Origin: Pseudomonadota bacterium
GTDB lineage: Bacteria > Pseudomonadota > Alphaproteobacteria > Acetobacterales > Acetobacteraceae
NCBI GenBank assembly: GCA_021808055.1
Contig: JAKBCH010000003.1
Span: 14,831-78,830, forward strand
Reading direction: 5' to 3'
Length of the DNA: 64,000 nt
Position numbers and translations under genes: made by a program. Below the pieces are notes generated by a model. The model worked only from the letters and a program-made list of their open reading frames with translations, did not search any database and was not told the origin of the DNA. Of the stretch, positions 9,608 through 21,700 are shown in pieces (the stretch's first letter is position 1; each line of letters opens with the position of its first letter).

Positions 9608-10513
9608 TTAAACCCCGGCCGCCGCAGCAACTTCAGCGGCGAAATCAGAGACTTCCTTTTCGATGCCTTCGCCGAGGGTAAAGCGCACGAAGCGGGAGAC
9701 ATTGCTGCCAGCCTTCTTCACGACATCTTTCACCTTGCTCTCGCCGTCATGCACCCAGACCTGCTCCAGCAGCACCACGTCCTCGTAATACTTCTTCACA
9801 CGGCCTTCGACCATCTTCTCGATAATGGCTTCGGGTTTGCCGGAAGCGCGGGCCTGGTCGGAGAGCACATTCTTTTCACGTTCCAGCGCAGCGGGGTCTA
9901 CTTCGGCAACGGAGAGTGCTTCCGGGCGGGCGGCGGCCACATGCATACCGATCTGGCGGCCAAGCTGCTCCAACGCCTCGTTGGCATTGCCCTCAAGGCC
10001 AACAATAACGCCGATTTTGCCCAGGCCCGGCTTCAGCGCGCCATGGATATAAGCGGCAGCGGTGCCACCCGGCACGTTGATCACGGCAACCCGGCGGACA
10101 TTCATGTTTTCGCCAATGGTGGCGACCAGATGCACGGCTTCATCGGCCACATTGCGCCCGGTGCCGGGGTAAGCGGTCGCCTTCAAAGCCTCCACGTCTT
10201 CACCCACATCCAGCGCCAGCTTGGCAACGGTTTCCACATAGGTCTGGAAGGCTTCGTTGCGGGCGACGAAATCCGTCTCGGCATTGATCTCGACCATGGC
10301 AACCTTGCCAGGCGCCAGTGCAACGCCAACCAGACCCTCGGCGGCCACGCGGCCAGACTTCTTGGCGGCGGCGGAAAGGCCTTTCTTACGCAGCCAGTCG
10401 ATCGCGGCTTCCTTGTCGCCATTCGTCTCAACCAGCGCCTTCTTGCAGTCCATCATGCCTGCGCCGGTGGTCTCACGCAGGTCTTTCACCAGGGCAGCGG
10501 TAATTTCGGCCAT
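9608..10513 (-). CDS. tsf: Elongation factor Ts
   Basis: Guanine-nucleotide exchange factor for EF-Tu. The N-terminal UBA-like helices with [16 protein letters not shown] (residues 12-27) and the TDFVARN motif near residue 80 are diagnostic. The start at MAEITAALV is chosen because it matches family N-termini; a longer open frame would add 15 residues from the rpsB-tsf spacer. The 301-residue length is usual for Alphaproteobacteria. It lies 89 bp after rpsB. Confidence 0.97.
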   Translation of the reverse strand: MAEITAALVKDLRETTGAGMMDCKKALVETNGDKEAAIDWLRKKGLSAAAKKSGRVAAEGLVGVALAPGKVAMVEINAETDFVARNEAFQTYVETVAKLALDVGEDVEALKATAYPGTGRNVADEAVHLVATIGENMNVRRVAVINVPGGTAAAYIHGALKPGLGKIGVIVGLEGNANEALEQLGRQIGMHVAAARPEALSVAEVDPAALEREKNVLSDQARASGKPEAIIEKMVEGRVKKYYEDVVLLEQVWVHDGESKVKDVVKKAGSNVSRFVRFTLGEGIEKEVSDFAAEVAAAAGV

Positions 10514-10602
10514 GTGTTTGCTCCTTACAAATGGTTGCGCGGCACCCTGGCCGGGCACCGCGCGAAATTTCTGGAATCTCCCGCCTTACGGCGCGGCGAA
10601 AA

Positions 10603-11361
10603 TCAGGCCTCGACCGAGGCCTCGCTCAACGCCGGTTCGGCCGCCGCACCCAAATCCACGCCGGAGGCACCCATCTCAGCGGAAATACCATCCAGCACCG
10701 CACCAGCGACCATGTCGCAATAGAGCGTAATCGCGCGAATCGCGTCATCATTGCCGGGAATCGGGTAGGTCACGCCAGCAGGGTCGGAGTTGGAATCGAG
10801 AATGGCAACAACCGGGATACCAAGCTTGTTGGCCTCCTCAATCGCCAGCTTCTCCTTGTTGGTGTCGATCACGAACAGAATATCCGGCAGGCCGCCCATA
10901 TCCTTAATGCCGCCAAGTGCGCGCTCCAGCTTCTCCCGGTCACGGGTGAAGTTCAGGATTTCCTTCTTGGAATAGCCCTGAGCCTCGCCGGTCAGCATCT
11001 CGTCCATCTGGCGCAAGCGCTTGATGGAACCGGTGATGGTCTTCCAGTTGGTAAGCATTCCGCCCAGCCAGCGGTGGTTCACATAATACTGCCCGCAACG
11101 CTGCGCGGCATCGGCCACGTAATCGGCGGCGGCGCGCTTGGTGCCAACAAACAGCACGCGGCCACCGGCAGCGGTCACATCGCGAATCGCCTTCAGCGCG
11201 CGTTCAGCCAGAGGAACGGTCTGCTGCAGGTCGATAATATGGACCTGGTTGCGCACACCGAACAGAAACGGCGCCATGCGCGGGTTCCAGCGGCGGGTGT
11301 TGTGGCCAAAATGCACGCCGGCTTCAAGCAGCTGGCGCAGGGATACATCGGGAAGTGCCAT
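10603..11361 (-). CDS. rpsB: 30S ribosomal protein S2
   Basis: First gene of the long envelope/translation operon. The N-terminus has the S2 signature [19 protein letters not shown], and the second signature [19 protein letters not shown] lies near residue 150. At 252 residues it fits the family, with a short acidic/alanine tail. In other bacteria rpsB and tsf are co-regulated by S2 binding the leader. The approximately 170-nt leader here is long enough for that, but no specific structure was identified. Confidence 0.98.
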   Translation of the reverse strand: MALPDVSLRQLLEAGVHFGHNTRRWNPRMAPFLFGVRNQVHIIDLQQTVPLAERALKAIRDVTAAGGRVLFVGTKRAAADYVADAAQRCGQYYVNHRWLGGMLTNWKTITGSIKRLRQMDEMLTGEAQGYSKKEILNFTRDREKLERALGGIKDMGGLPDILFVIDTNKEKLAIEEANKLGIPVVAILDSNSDPAGVTYPIPGNDDAIRAITLYCDMVAGAVLDGISAEMGASGVDLGAAAEPALSEASVEA

Positions 11362-11493
11362 TGGCAGTTCTCTTTCCTATATCAATCCGGTTCTATCCTC
11401 CGCGGGGGAAGCACCTTACGGCACCGGACCTTACAGGCTATCGCCCGGATAGGCCCCCGCGTGTGAATTTGCCCGCACAATGCGAGCGCCCGC

Positions 11494-11522
11494 CCTATCG
11501 CTTATTTTTGCCCAAAGTTCAA
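11494..11522 (-). promoter_or_regulatory. Putative housekeeping promoter for the rpsB operon
   Basis: On the minus strand a TTGAAC hexamer is followed, after exactly 17 nt, by GATAGG. It lies in the intergenic stretch between the tolB terminator and rpsB, about 130 nt upstream of the rpsB start. The -35 box is good and the -10 box is poor, so this is a candidate only. Confidence 0.4.
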
Positions 11523-11530
11523 GCCGCGCA

Positions 11531-11565
11531 AAAATCCGAAGGGCGGCCGGAGCCGCCCTTTTCGT
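11531..11565 (-). terminator. Intrinsic terminator downstream of tolB
   Basis: Immediately after the tolB stop the minus strand reads GGGCGGC-TCCG-GCCGCCC, a perfect 7-bp GC stem with a tetraloop, followed by TTCGGATTTTT. It separates the tol operon from the rpsB operon, which is transcribed in the same direction. Confidence 0.8.
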
Positions 11566-12918
11566 TTAAGCCAGCAGCGGCCCCCAGGAAGGGTCTGAGG
11601 CATAAGTCGGCGTATCCACCAAACGCTCATTGAAGCCGTCCACCCCAATCGTGACCAGGTTAGAGCTGTGGCCCGAGCCGGTGGGGGACTGGCGGTAGAA
11701 CATGAGCACACGGCCATTCGGGCAGAACGTGGAGCCCTCCACCAGGAAGCCCTGGGAAAGAATGCGCTCACCCGAGCCATCCGGTGCCATCACGCCGATT
11801 GAAAACCCGCCTGACCCCCAGAAGGTATAGGAAATCAGATCCCCGCTGGGCGACCAGCAAGGCTCGGCATACTGCCCGGGGCCAAATGAAATACGCTTAA
11901 CGCCTGAGCCATCGGCATTCATCACAAAGAGCTGCTGATTGCCATCACGGTCAGAGTTAAACACAATCTGCGAGCCATCTGGCGAAAAACAGGGCGTGAC
12001 ATTGATCGAGTTGCTGTCGGTCAGCTCCGTCACACCGCCACCGCCCAGGCTGGTTTTCACAATCGCGGCACCACCATTGCGCGAGACGGACATTAGCAGC
12101 GAATTTCCATCCGGCGAGAAGCGCGGGCCAATCGTCATCTCGCCAAAGCCGCCAACAAGCTGGGTGGCACCGGTTTGCAGGTCAAACAGGTAAACCCTGG
12201 GGTTCTCACCGCCGCGATAGCTGACGAAAGCCAGCTGCTGGCGGGCCGGATTATACTGCGGTGAAAGCGCCATGTTGGCACCATCCGTCAGGAACTGCAC
12301 ATTGGCACCGTCGTAATCCATAATCGCGAGGCGGCGGATGGGGCTGGTAACCGCCCCCGCAACCGAGATAAACGCCACCCGGCTGTCGAAATAGCCCTTC
12401 TCGCCGATCATCTGCTGATAAACCGTATCGGCGATGATATGCGCGATCCTGCGCCAATTATCCGGCGTGGTGGTGTAGGCCGTGCCCTGCACCTGCGCCT
12501 GGTTCTGCACACTCCATAACCGGAACTCAACGCGAAGCTGGCCGCCGCCAGCAGCCTGCACATCGCCCGTCACTAGCCCTTGTGCACCCAGCAGTGACCA
12601 ATTTTGCCACACCGGCGTGCCGTTATTCATGGAGTTCGGCACGAAGCTGGATGGATCGATTGCCCGGAACAGACCAGAATGGCCAAGATCATCCGAGATC
12701 ACCTGGGTGATTTGCGCACCTACGCCCTGCGTGTCGAAAGGGGTAATGGCGATGGGGATGGGGGCCGTTTGCGCCCCGCTCACCTGGATGGCCGGGCCAT
12801 TATTCGAGGTGGCTGGGGCAGTTTGGGCAAACGCGGCGGGGGCGGCAAGGGTTGCGGCACCCGCCGCGCCCAACATGCGGCGGCGGGAAAATGGCGGCAG
12901 AATAAGACGCGTCATCAT
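11566..12918 (-). CDS. tolB: Tol-Pal system beta-propeller protein TolB
   Basis: Periplasmic partner of Pal and of the TolA C-terminus, acting in outer-membrane constriction at division. After a signal peptide with an RRRMLGAAG start (Tat-like twin Arg) and cleavage near AFAQ, an N-terminal domain (about 35-170) is followed by a six-bladed propeller. The propeller carries repeated FSPDG/WSPSGD-type WD40-like motifs from about residue 230 to 420. The 450-residue length fits. It is the last gene of the tol operon; the terminator follows directly, and pal, usually next, is absent. Confidence 0.96.
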   Translation of the reverse strand: MMTRLILPPFSRRRMLGAAGAATLAAPAAFAQTAPATSNNGPAIQVSGAQTAPIPIAITPFDTQGVGAQITQVISDDLGHSGLFRAIDPSSFVPNSMNNGTPVWQNWSLLGAQGLVTGDVQAAGGGQLRVEFRLWSVQNQAQVQGTAYTTTPDNWRRIAHIIADTVYQQMIGEKGYFDSRVAFISVAGAVTSPIRRLAIMDYDGANVQFLTDGANMALSPQYNPARQQLAFVSYRGGENPRVYLFDLQTGATQLVGGFGEMTIGPRFSPDGNSLLMSVSRNGGAAIVKTSLGGGGVTELTDSNSINVTPCFSPDGSQIVFNSDRDGNQQLFVMNADGSGVKRISFGPGQYAEPCWSPSGDLISYTFWGSGGFSIGVMAPDGSGERILSQGFLVEGSTFCPNGRVLMFYRQSPTGSGHSSNLVTIGVDGFNERLVDTPTYASDPSWGPLLA

Positions 12919-12926
12919 CGAACCTC

Positions 12927-13880
12927 TTACGGGGTGAAATTGAACAGGAATGTATTGACCTTACCCAGCATGTAAGACGGCAAGGGTAATGTCGCACATT
13001 GATAATTCTCCACAGCCGCGATCGCGCGTTGCGCATAGGCCGCGTAGATCGGGTTGCTCATATTGCCTTGGGAGGCTGGTGCAACCTCAGCCTCGCGCAC
13101 GGTGCCCGAGGCATCGGTCGTCACCAGCAATTGCACAGAGAAACTCTGCACACCGGGCGCCCCAGCATCAATGCCCCAGCATGGGCGCACATGCGCGCCA
13201 ATTGCGTTGCGGTCCGCTTCATTCAGCCCGGAATTGGCAGTGCTGTTGGGGCTGCCACCGCCATCAGGGGCACCGCCCTGGTCCGGGTTATACTGTGCCG
13301 TCGGCGGCTTGGTCTGCTGCTGGTTCACGCGCAACTGCGAAAGCGTGTTGAGCACGCTCTTGCTCAGCGGCAGCGGGTTCTTCACCTCATGCTGCTGGTG
13401 GGTGGCCGATTGCTGAGGCGCTGGCGGCTTGGTGACCGGCTGGGGCTTCGGCGGCGGCTTTTGCGTGCTCGTCTGCTTCTGCGGCGGGCGCGGTGGAGGT
13501 GGCGGCGGAACAGGCGCCTGCGTTGGCGTGGCCGTGGGTGGCGGTGGCGGCGGCGCTGGTGTTGGCGGCGTCGGCTGCGGCGGTTTTGGCGGCGCGGGCG
13601 GTGGCGGTGGCGGTGGTGGCGGTGGCGGCTGAACCGGTTGCGGCTTCGGCTGGGTCGGGTTCACCGGCCCTTTATGCGGCACCGGCGTGTTGTTGGGGGC
13701 CGCCACTTTGCCGGCATGTTGTGCTGTTTGCGGTTGGGTGGGGCCAACCAGGTCGACATCCACGCTCTCATCCGCCGAGGTGTTCAGCGGCTGCATGGGC
13801 AGCGTCACAATCGCCGCAATAATAATCGCCGCGTGAATGACAAAAGAAACAATCGCACTTCGGCGCAGCTCGCGGTCCAA
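12927..13880 (-). CDS. tolA: TolA-like envelope-spanning protein with polyproline linker
   Basis: Links inner-membrane TolQR to the periplasmic TolB/Pal. An N-terminal membrane anchor (about residues 8-28) is followed by an extremely Pro-rich linker (about 67-156). The C-terminal domain of about 95 residues contains IGAHVRPCWGIDAG, resembling TolA domain III or a TonB-like fold. Classical enterobacterial TolA has an Ala/Lys helical rod, so this linker is more like TonB. The start is TTG with GGGAGC six nt upstream. Position between tolR and tolB supports TolA over a TonB role. Confidence 0.85.
   Translation of the reverse strand: MDRELRRSAIVSFVIHAAIIIAAIVTLPMQPLNTSADESVDVDLVGPTQPQTAQHAGKVAAPNNTPVPHKGPVNPTQPKPQPVQPPPPPPPPPPPAPPKPPQPTPPTPAPPPPPPTATPTQAPVPPPPPPRPPQKQTSTQKPPPKPQPVTKPPAPQQSATHQQHEVKNPLPLSKSVLNTLSQLRVNQQQTKPPTAQYNPDQGGAPDGGGSPNSTANSGLNEADRNAIGAHVRPCWGIDAGAPGVQSFSVQLLVTTDASGTVREAEVAPASQGNMSNPIYAAYAQRAIAAVENYQCATLPLPSYMLGKVNTFLFNFTP
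13413..13682 (-). repeat. Polyproline-coding low-complexity tract inside tolA
   Basis: The DNA is built of GGC/GGT/GCG-type triplet runs on the plus strand (CCx on the coding strand), giving up to 13 consecutive prolines. Such tracts are prone to length variation, so the linker length may differ between strains. The same composition creates long meaningless open frames on the plus strand. Confidence 0.85.
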
Positions 13881-13901
13881 TTTAAGCTCCCGTCACCCGG
13901 C

Positions 13902-15049
<1,148 letters not shown>

Positions 15050-15062
15050 TATCTTTCCCCGT

Positions 15063-15461
15063 TCAAAATTTCAGGCGCGCAACCCACTCACTGGGAATGC
15101 GCGTCGCCCGGCCATCGGACACGCGCGCGCAACCCAGCCCGAGCTCAAGCACGGCCAGCGAGTCGCTGTCTCGCAAGAATTTCTGCCGTAATGTAACGCT
15201 TGCGCCGCGCATTTCCGTAAATTCCGTTTCAACCGTCACCAGCTCGTCGATCCTTGCGGGGCGCTGATAGAGCAAATTGACGCGATGCACCACAAACAAC
15301 ACGCCGTAGGTTGCAACCATCTCTGCATGTGGCGCGCCCATCTCCCGCAGGGCTTCCGTGCGTGCCCGCTCGGCGATGGAGAGATAATTCGCATGGTAAA
15401 CAATGCCCCCCGCATCCGTATCCTGATAGTAGATGCGTGTGGTGTAATGATAGATCAACAT
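15063..15461 (-). CDS. ybgC: Tol-Pal-associated acyl-CoA thioesterase YbgC
   Basis: Hotdog-fold thioesterase that usually precedes tolQ. It hydrolyses short- to medium-chain acyl-CoA in characterised members; its role with Tol-Pal is unclear. The motif YYQDTDAGGIVYHANYLS, with the catalytic Asp of the 4-hydroxybenzoyl-CoA-thioesterase family, is at about residues 10-28. The 132-residue length fits. It lies between ruvB and tolQ, in the same direction as both. Confidence 0.93.
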   Translation of the reverse strand: MLIYHYTTRIYYQDTDAGGIVYHANYLSIAERARTEALREMGAPHAEMVATYGVLFVVHRVNLLYQRPARIDELVTVETEFTEMRGASVTLRQKFLRDSDSLAVLELGLGCARVSDGRATRIPSEWVARLKF

Positions 15462-15510
15462 CCTGCTCCAAGCCTATGATTACGGCTGAAAAAGGTTTTT
15501 GTAAGGCAGG

Positions 15511-16539
15511 TTATTCGCCAAGCATGTCAAGCAGATCCGGGCCGCGCTGGGGCGGATTTAATCCCAGATGCCGCCAGCCTGCATCGCCCAGCATCCGCCC
15601 GCGCGAGGTGCGCAGCAGCAACCCTTCCTGGATGAGATAAGGCTCCACCACGTCTTCCAGCGTGTCGCGCGCTTCGGCAAGGGCGGCGGCGAGCGTTTCC
15701 ACGCCTACGGGGCCACCATTATGGTGTTCCGCCAGGCGCTTGAGGTAGCGCATATCCATCGCATCCAGCCCTTTCTGGTCCACATCCAGCCGGGTGAGTG
15801 CGGCATCCGCCAAATCACGTGAAATCTCTGTAACGCTGGCGGCGGTAGCGAAATCCCGCACCCGGCGGGTGAGCCTTCCGGCAATGCGCGGCGTGCCGCG
15901 GGAGCGCCGGGCGATCTCCATCGCGCCATCATAGGAAAGCGCCATGCCCAGTTTCTGCGCCAGGCGGATGACGATGCCGGTGAGTTCATCAGGCGTATAA
16001 AACACCAGCCGCAGCGGAATGCCGAAACGGTCTCGCAGCGGTGTGGCCAGCAGGCCAGAGCGCGTGGTCGCCCCCACCAACGTGAAAGGCGGCAGGTCTA
16101 TCCGCACCGTGCGCGCCCCGGGGCCTTCGCCGATAATCAGGTCGAGCTGGAAATCCTCCATGGCCGGGTAGAGAATTTCCTCAATGGCCGGTTGTAGGCG
16201 GTGGATTTCGTCGATGAACAGCACGTCCTTCGGCTGAAGATTCGTCAGAATCGCCGCAAGATCGCCGGATTTCTGAATCACCGGGCCGGATGTGGCTTTA
16301 AACCCCACTCCCATCTCATGCGCCACAATCTGCGCCAGCGTGGTTTTGCCGAGGCCCGGCGGGCCGTGCAGCAACACGTGGTCCAGCGCCTCGCCACGGG
16401 TTTTGGCGGCGGAAACGAAGATTTTGAGATTCTCCCGGCTTGCGGCCTGTCCGGTGAAATCCTCCAGGCTTTGCGGTCGCAGCGAGGCTTCTGCATTATC
16501 ATCGGAAAGCCGCTCGCCGGAGGTGATGCGGTCACTCAC
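15511..16539 (-). CDS. ruvB: Holliday junction branch-migration helicase RuvB
   Basis: AAA+ motor that drives branch migration with RuvA. Walker [13 protein letters not shown] is near residue 60, Walker [11 protein letters not shown] near 105, sensor 1 GATTRSGLL near 155 and the arginine-finger region [11 protein letters not shown] just after. A C-terminal winged-helix DNA-binding domain contains [10 protein letters not shown]. The 342-residue length is normal. The GTG start overlaps the stop of the preceding small membrane-protein gene by 4 bp (GTGA). Confidence 0.98.
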   Translation of the reverse strand: MSDRITSGERLSDDNAEASLRPQSLEDFTGQAASRENLKIFVSAAKTRGEALDHVLLHGPPGLGKTTLAQIVAHEMGVGFKATSGPVIQKSGDLAAILTNLQPKDVLFIDEIHRLQPAIEEILYPAMEDFQLDLIIGEGPGARTVRIDLPPFTLVGATTRSGLLATPLRDRFGIPLRLVFYTPDELTGIVIRLAQKLGMALSYDGAMEIARRSRGTPRIAGRLTRRVRDFATAASVTEISRDLADAALTRLDVDQKGLDAMDMRYLKRLAEHHNGGPVGVETLAAALAEARDTLEDVVEPYLIQEGLLLRTSRGRMLGDAGWRHLGLNPPQRGPDLLDMLGE

Positions 16540-16847
16540 TGACTTAGCTCCTGGGCCTGGTCAGGCCGGGCGAACCACCAGAAGGTTAAAGCCCAGACTG
16601 GTGGGCTGATGAAGGCATATAGAATGATCGCCTCCTCTGCCGGCGCCAGAAAATTTGTAAAATCTGAAAATGAAGCGCTCCCACCAAGCAAATGGAACGC
16701 AAGCGCCCCCAAGGCAACACCAACAAACAAACCCAACCCCAGATAGGATAAGCATGATTGGAAGTGGAGCGCCTTCAGAAGCAAATATGCCGGAATGCCA
16801 ATAATCAGGCAGCCAAAGGCTTTTTTCCGTGAGAGACGAACACTCAC
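16536..16847 (-). CDS. Small multi-pass membrane protein of unknown function inside the ruv operon
   Basis: I do not recognise this 103-residue protein. It has three clear hydrophobic segments (about residues 12-28, 33-55 and 73-93), a basic N-terminus [11 protein letters not shown] and a charged C-terminal tail. No catalytic motif is evident. Its GTG start overlaps the ruvA stop by 4 bp and its stop overlaps the ruvB start by 4 bp. It therefore sits as a coupled cistron between two subunits of one complex, which argues that it is real and expressed. Whether it has anything to do with recombination is unknown. Confidence 0.75.
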   Translation of the reverse strand: MSVRLSRKKAFGCLIIGIPAYLLLKALHFQSCLSYLGLGLFVGVALGALAFHLLGGSASFSDFTNFLAPAEEAIILYAFISPPVWALTFWWFARPDQAQELSQ

Positions 16848-17440
16848 TTCGCCAGCGCCTTCAACCCGGCGCGGATCAGCACATCCAGCGTGGCATCCTC
16901 CCCATGCTCAGCCACAGCTTTGGCCAAAACCACCTCCGCCTCTGCCCGCCGATAGCCAAGATTGGTGAGCGCCGAGAGCGCATCCGCCGCGGCACCCCTT
17001 GGCGCCAACACCGCCGGGAACGCCGCATTACCACCACCGGGCATCGCTCCCGCCTTGCTCTGCAATTCGGTAAGAATACGGATGGCGAGCTTCGGCCCCA
17101 CACCCGGCGCGCGGGTGAGAGCGCCTTTATCCTGCCCGGCAATCGCGCCGATCAACTGGTCCGGCGAAAGAGCCGAAAGAATCCCCAGCGCCACTTTCGC
17201 CCCCACGCCCTGCACAGTGGTAAGCAACCGGAACCACTCACGCTCGGCGGCGGTGTAAAAGCCGTAGAGGGTAATTGCATCCTCACGCACCTGAGTTTCA
17301 ATCAGCAGCGTCACCAACCCATCAGGTAACGCGGCCAGCGTGCGGGAGGAGCAGAAAACCAGATACCCCACCCCGTTCACGTCCACCACGCAGCGGCCAT
17401 CCTCGATGCTGTCCACAATGCCCCGCAACCGCGCGATCAT
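16844..17440 (-). CDS. ruvA: Holliday junction DNA-binding protein RuvA
   Basis: Tetrameric junction-binding partner of RuvB. The 198-residue protein has the N-terminal OB fold starting [13 protein letters not shown], helix-hairpin-helix motifs at about 70-130 ([17 protein letters not shown] and [16 protein letters not shown]), and a C-terminal RuvB-binding domain with [15 protein letters not shown]. The ATG overlaps the ruvC stop by 4 bp (ATGA). Confidence 0.97.
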   Translation of the reverse strand: MIARLRGIVDSIEDGRCVVDVNGVGYLVFCSSRTLAALPDGLVTLLIETQVREDAITLYGFYTAAEREWFRLLTTVQGVGAKVALGILSALSPDQLIGAIAGQDKGALTRAPGVGPKLAIRILTELQSKAGAMPGGGNAAFPAVLAPRGAAADALSALTNLGYRRAEAEVVLAKAVAEHGEDATLDVLIRAGLKALAK

Positions 17441-17952
17441 TTCAGCACCTTCCAGGCATTGGTGGTGGAGCGGTGGTGGGCATGGCAGATGGCAACCGCC
17501 AGGGCATCCGCCGCATCCGCCCGTTTTTGCACCGAGCCGGGCAACAGGCGCTTCACCATCAGCCCCACCTGTTCTTTATCCGCGCCGCCGGTGCCAACCA
17601 CCGCCATTTTCACGGTTTTGGCGCCATATTCAAAAACAGGAATCCCCGCCCGTGCCGGGGCCAACAATGCCACGCCGCGCGCATAACCCAGCTTCAGCGT
17701 GGCGGTGGCGTTGCGGTTAACATATGTCTCCTCTACCGCGGCTTCATCTGGGTTGTAGCGCGCCAGTAAATCCGCCAGTGCCTCATCCAGCGCCTTCAGC
17801 CGCAACGGCACATCCTCGGTGCCATCGGTTGCCACCACGCCGTCGGCCACATGGCGCAGCCGGTTGCCCTCAGCCTCCACCACGCCCCAACCGGTAAAAC
17901 GCAGGCCGGGGTCGATGCCAATGATACAAACCTTGCCGGGGCTTTTCTTCAT
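17437..17952 (-). CDS. ruvC: Crossover junction endodeoxyribonuclease RuvC
   Basis: RNase-H-fold resolvase that cleaves Holliday junctions. The first catalytic Asp is in [14 protein letters not shown] (Asp14 of this start). A catalytic Glu lies in [11 protein letters not shown] and the C-terminal acidic residues in [19 protein letters not shown] chose the ATG at MKKSPGKV, giving 171 residues, which fits the family. The frame is open 15 codons further upstream to an ATG overlapping the yebC stop, and coupled translation from there is possible. Confidence 0.95.
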   Translation of the reverse strand: MKKSPGKVCIIGIDPGLRFTGWGVVEAEGNRLRHVADGVVATDGTEDVPLRLKALDEALADLLARYNPDEAAVEETYVNRNATATLKLGYARGVALLAPARAGIPVFEYGAKTVKMAVVGTGGADKEQVGLMVKRLLPGSVQKRADAADALAVAICHAHHRSTTNAWKVLK

Positions 17953-17993
17953 CTGCCGCGCGGCCGCCCCACCATCCCCGCGCGCGCCCATCA

Positions 17994-18743
17994 TCACGCC
18001 GAGAGCTTCGCCATAACGTCTTCCGGCAGCTCATAATTGGCATAGACGTTCTGCACGTCGTCATCATCCTCAAGCGTATCGATCAGTTTCATCACCGCGG
18101 TTGCTTTGTCCTCATCCAGCACCACGGTCATGTTCGGCTGCCATTCCATACCGGCCTCCGCTGGGTCGCCGAATGTCTGCGCGAGGGCATCGCGCACCGC
18201 AAAGAAATTCTCCACCGCCGCTTGCACTTCGTGGCCATCCCCGTCGCTCACCACGTCATCGGCCCCGGCCTCGATAGCCGCTTCCAGCATCTCATCAGCA
18301 GATGCCGCATTGGCCGGGTAGCGAATGGCCGCCAAGCGGTTAAACATAAAGGAGACGGAATTGGTTTCCCCCAATGCCCCACCAGATTTGTTAAAGGCGG
18401 CGCGCACCACGGATGCCGTACGGTTGCGGTTATCCGTCAGCGCCTCGATAATAATCGCCACGCCCGCCGGGCCGTAACCTTCGTATCGCACGGATTCGTA
18501 ATTCTCCGTGCCGCCCGCGCCCGAGGCTTTTTTAATCGCGCGGTCGATCGCGTCGCGCGTCATGTTCTGCTTCAGCGCCGCGGCAATGCCCGCCCGCAGG
18601 CGCGGATTTGCCGACGGGTCCGGCAGCCCTTCCTTCGCCGCAACAGTTATCTCGCGAATGAGTTTTGCATAGATGCGGGCCCGCTTGGCGTCCTGTGCGC
18701 CCTTGCGGTGCATGATGTTCTTTGCGTGTGAATGTCCAGCCAT
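17994..18743 (-). CDS. yebC: YebC/PmpR-family protein
   Basis: Conserved 249-residue protein with the hallmark start [22 protein letters not shown]. Members were named DNA-binding regulators; work on YebC paralogues also links the family to translation of proline runs. It is the first gene of the yebC-ruvCAB order common in Proteobacteria. The nearby tolA encodes long polyproline runs, but no link is shown by the sequence. Confidence 0.95.
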   Translation of the reverse strand: MAGHSHAKNIMHRKGAQDAKRARIYAKLIREITVAAKEGLPDPSANPRLRAGIAAALKQNMTRDAIDRAIKKASGAGGTENYESVRYEGYGPAGVAIIIEALTDNRNRTASVVRAAFNKSGGALGETNSVSFMFNRLAAIRYPANAASADEMLEAAIEAGADDVVSDGDGHEVQAAVENFFAVRDALAQTFGDPAEAGMEWQPNMTVVLDEDKATAVMKLIDTLEDDDDVQNVYANYELPEDVMAKLSA

Positions 18744-18783
18744 GAAGGGGCTTTAGCATTTGCAGTGAGGTGCCGGAAGCGTC

Positions 18784-21700
18784 TTACCCATCCGGTTCGA
18801 GCATCCCGCGAACCCGTGCGGCCAGCTCGTCCATAGCGAAGGGTTTGGCCATAATCTCCATCCCAGGCTCCAGATCGCCGCTAGCCATCCCGACATTTTC
18901 GGCATAACCGGTCATGAATAATATCTTTAGCCTTGGCCGCAACAACCGGGCTGCATCCGCAATTTGCCGGCCGTTCAGCCCCGGCAGGCCGATATCGGTA
19001 ATCAGCAGATCAATCCTTTGGCGGGATTGCAGAATTTTCAGTCCACCCGGTCCGTCCTGTGCCTCCAGCGCGACATAACCCAGCCCCGCCAAAACCTCGA
19101 CGATCAACCGGCGCACCACGGGTTCATCCTCCACCACCAGCACCGTGTCACCCAAGGCGGCGGCAGGCATATTCGCCTCTTCCAGGCAGGGCGGCAACAT
19201 CGCAGCCTCGCCATCGTAACGCGGCAAATATAGCCGCACCGTGGCACCCAGCCCCGGTTCGGAATCGATTCTCACATGCCCATTGGATTGGCGCGCAAAC
19301 CCGTAGATCATCGAAAGCCCCAGCCCCGTACCATGACCCAGTGGCTTGGTGGTGAAAAAAGGCTCGAACACCTTGGCGACGGTGGCCGCATCCATGCCCA
19401 CCCCGGAATCAGTGACCGCTACACAAATATATGGTCCCGGCGTGACCTCGCTCCGCCGGGGGCCAGTGGTTCCCTCCAATCCGACATTAGTGGTTCGGAT
19501 AATCAGCTTTCCGCCCTCGGGCATGGCGTCCCGGGCATTAATGGCGAGGTTCAGCAATGCATTTTCGAGCTGGTTGGGGTCGCATAGCGTCAGCCAAAGC
19601 TCGTCCTGCAGATCCAACTGCAAATCCACATGCTCGCCCAGCGTGCGGCGCAGCAGCATTTCCATGGAAATTATAAGTGGATTAGCCTCTACGGGTTTCG
19701 GGTCTAACGGTTGTCTGCGCGAAAACGCCAAAAGCCGGTGGGTGAGTGCGGCCGCTTTGTCAGCAGCGTTCATCGCCATCGTGACAAATCGCTCCAAACC
19801 TTGGGTTTCACTCTGCTGAATCCGCCTGCTCATCATCTCCAGGCTGCCGATGATGCCTTGCAGAAGATTATTAAAATCATGCGCGATGCCACCAGTAAGC
19901 TGACCCACCGCTTCCATCTTCTGCGCCTGACGAAGCTGTTCTTCCGCATCGCGCTGAGCGCTTATGTCGCGGCCGACGAAGTAGAATGAGTCGCCCAGAG
20001 AATCGGCAGACCAGGAAATCAGGCATAACCGCCCTTGGCGGTCGTTCATCCGGCATTCAGAATCGCGTATTGCACGCCCCGCCACCAGATCATTGATCGT
20101 CTGCTCGGCCTCCGGCCTATCCTCCGGTATCACCAGGTCTAGCAGCCGCAAACCCAAAATCTCGCTCTCGGCATAACCTAAAAGCCGCTCCCAGGCCGGG
20201 TTGACCGACCGCAACACCCCATCACCGCTGGCAATCGCCAGCAGATCATTAGAAGACACCCAGATACGCTCCCGTTCGGTATTCGCGGACGCCGCGGCAG
20301 CCGCAGCACGGCGTTCGGCCGTCACATCCCGGCCAAAACCATAGAGCAGCCCGCCTTCGGCAACTCTGGTCCAGGCAATCTGCCGCCAGTCGCCATGCTT
20401 AGTCAGCATCGTCACGACGAGTTCTGAACGCAGCGCCGCAGGGCTGAAATCGTTAAACTGAAGGCGCAACCGCTCGCGCTCGTCAGGCGCAATAAAATCG
20501 GCCATGCGGCGGGCGCGGCTGGCTTGTTCGTTCCAACCCAGCGCCTTGGTCCAGGCCGGATTGACCGTCACCACCTCCCCGCCGGGGCGAAGCACGATTT
20601 TTAATATCGGTGAGATATCCCACATGCGCTGCAAGGCACGCATGGCACCACGCTTTTCGGTTAGATCCTGGCCAAACGCATGATTCAGCTCGCCATCCGG
20701 TGCCACGTCCCACTCAATCACGCGGTAATCGCCGTTCTGCATCCGGCAACGGCATTCAAAACCCTGAACGGTTTCACCCGCCGCCACTCGCGCCAAGACC
20801 ATCGATGTGGTCTCGATATCTTCGGGATGAACAAAGCTCAGCAGATTTTGATCTGCTATCTCCTCCTGGCGCCAACCCGTGCCCAGCTCAATCGCCTGGT
20901 TGCTGTGCCGGATAATCCCCTCTTGATCGAAAATGAGCATATATGTGCTGCTAAGCTGCCATATGCGGTTGCGCGCGCGCACAGCCTCGGCCTCTGCCTC
21001 CTTGCGCGCTTCAATGTTGTGATTACTGCCGACCCACCCTTCGACCACGCCCGCCGCGCTGCGGAGAGGTGTCGCAATAACAAGATGCCACACATACGCG
21101 CCGGAAGCCGTTTGCAACCGGCACTCCGCTTCATAAAGTCCTCCTGTGGCCACGGCCTCTGCCCATCGCCGGGCAATGAGTGCACGGTCTGCCGCATAGA
21201 CAAACGTGGACCAGCCTTCATCATCACTGGTTGTGCCCAGGAAAGCCCGCAAATAGGGGTTCATCCAGTCAACACGCCCCTGGGCATTTGCCGTCCAAAT
21301 CTGACGGGGCATGGTGCCCGCAACTTCGCGCAATGCTGAACTTTGGTTCAGCGCACTCTCCCCTCCTTCATCCCGCCGCGCGGCTTTGGCCAAAACCCCT
21401 ATTGTCTTGCCAATCTCGTTCATGAGCGGCGAGCACTGCAGGCTAAACTCGGGCAGGCCAGGTATGCTTTCCAGCGTCAGCGCCTCGGCTGCATATCCAT
21501 CCTGACCGGCAAGCAGCAGGGGCCTCATAGCTTCGGATATTTCAGGCCAAATCTGGCCAATTGTTTCTCCCAGTGCAGCCGGGCTCCGCGCCACGGCAAA
21601 AGGCAAACTTGCATCATTGTAGAGCAACACCCCCTCTGGGCCGGCGAAAATCATCAACGGCGCGGGAGCACCCAACATCGTCGCGACATGAGCGCAGAAA

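Noticed and set aside
9521..10723. 400-codon plus-strand open frame antisense to tsf and the start of rpsB
   Set aside because: A GC-rich shadow of tsf; composition is His/Gln/Arg-rich with no domain, while EF-Ts is certain on the other strand.
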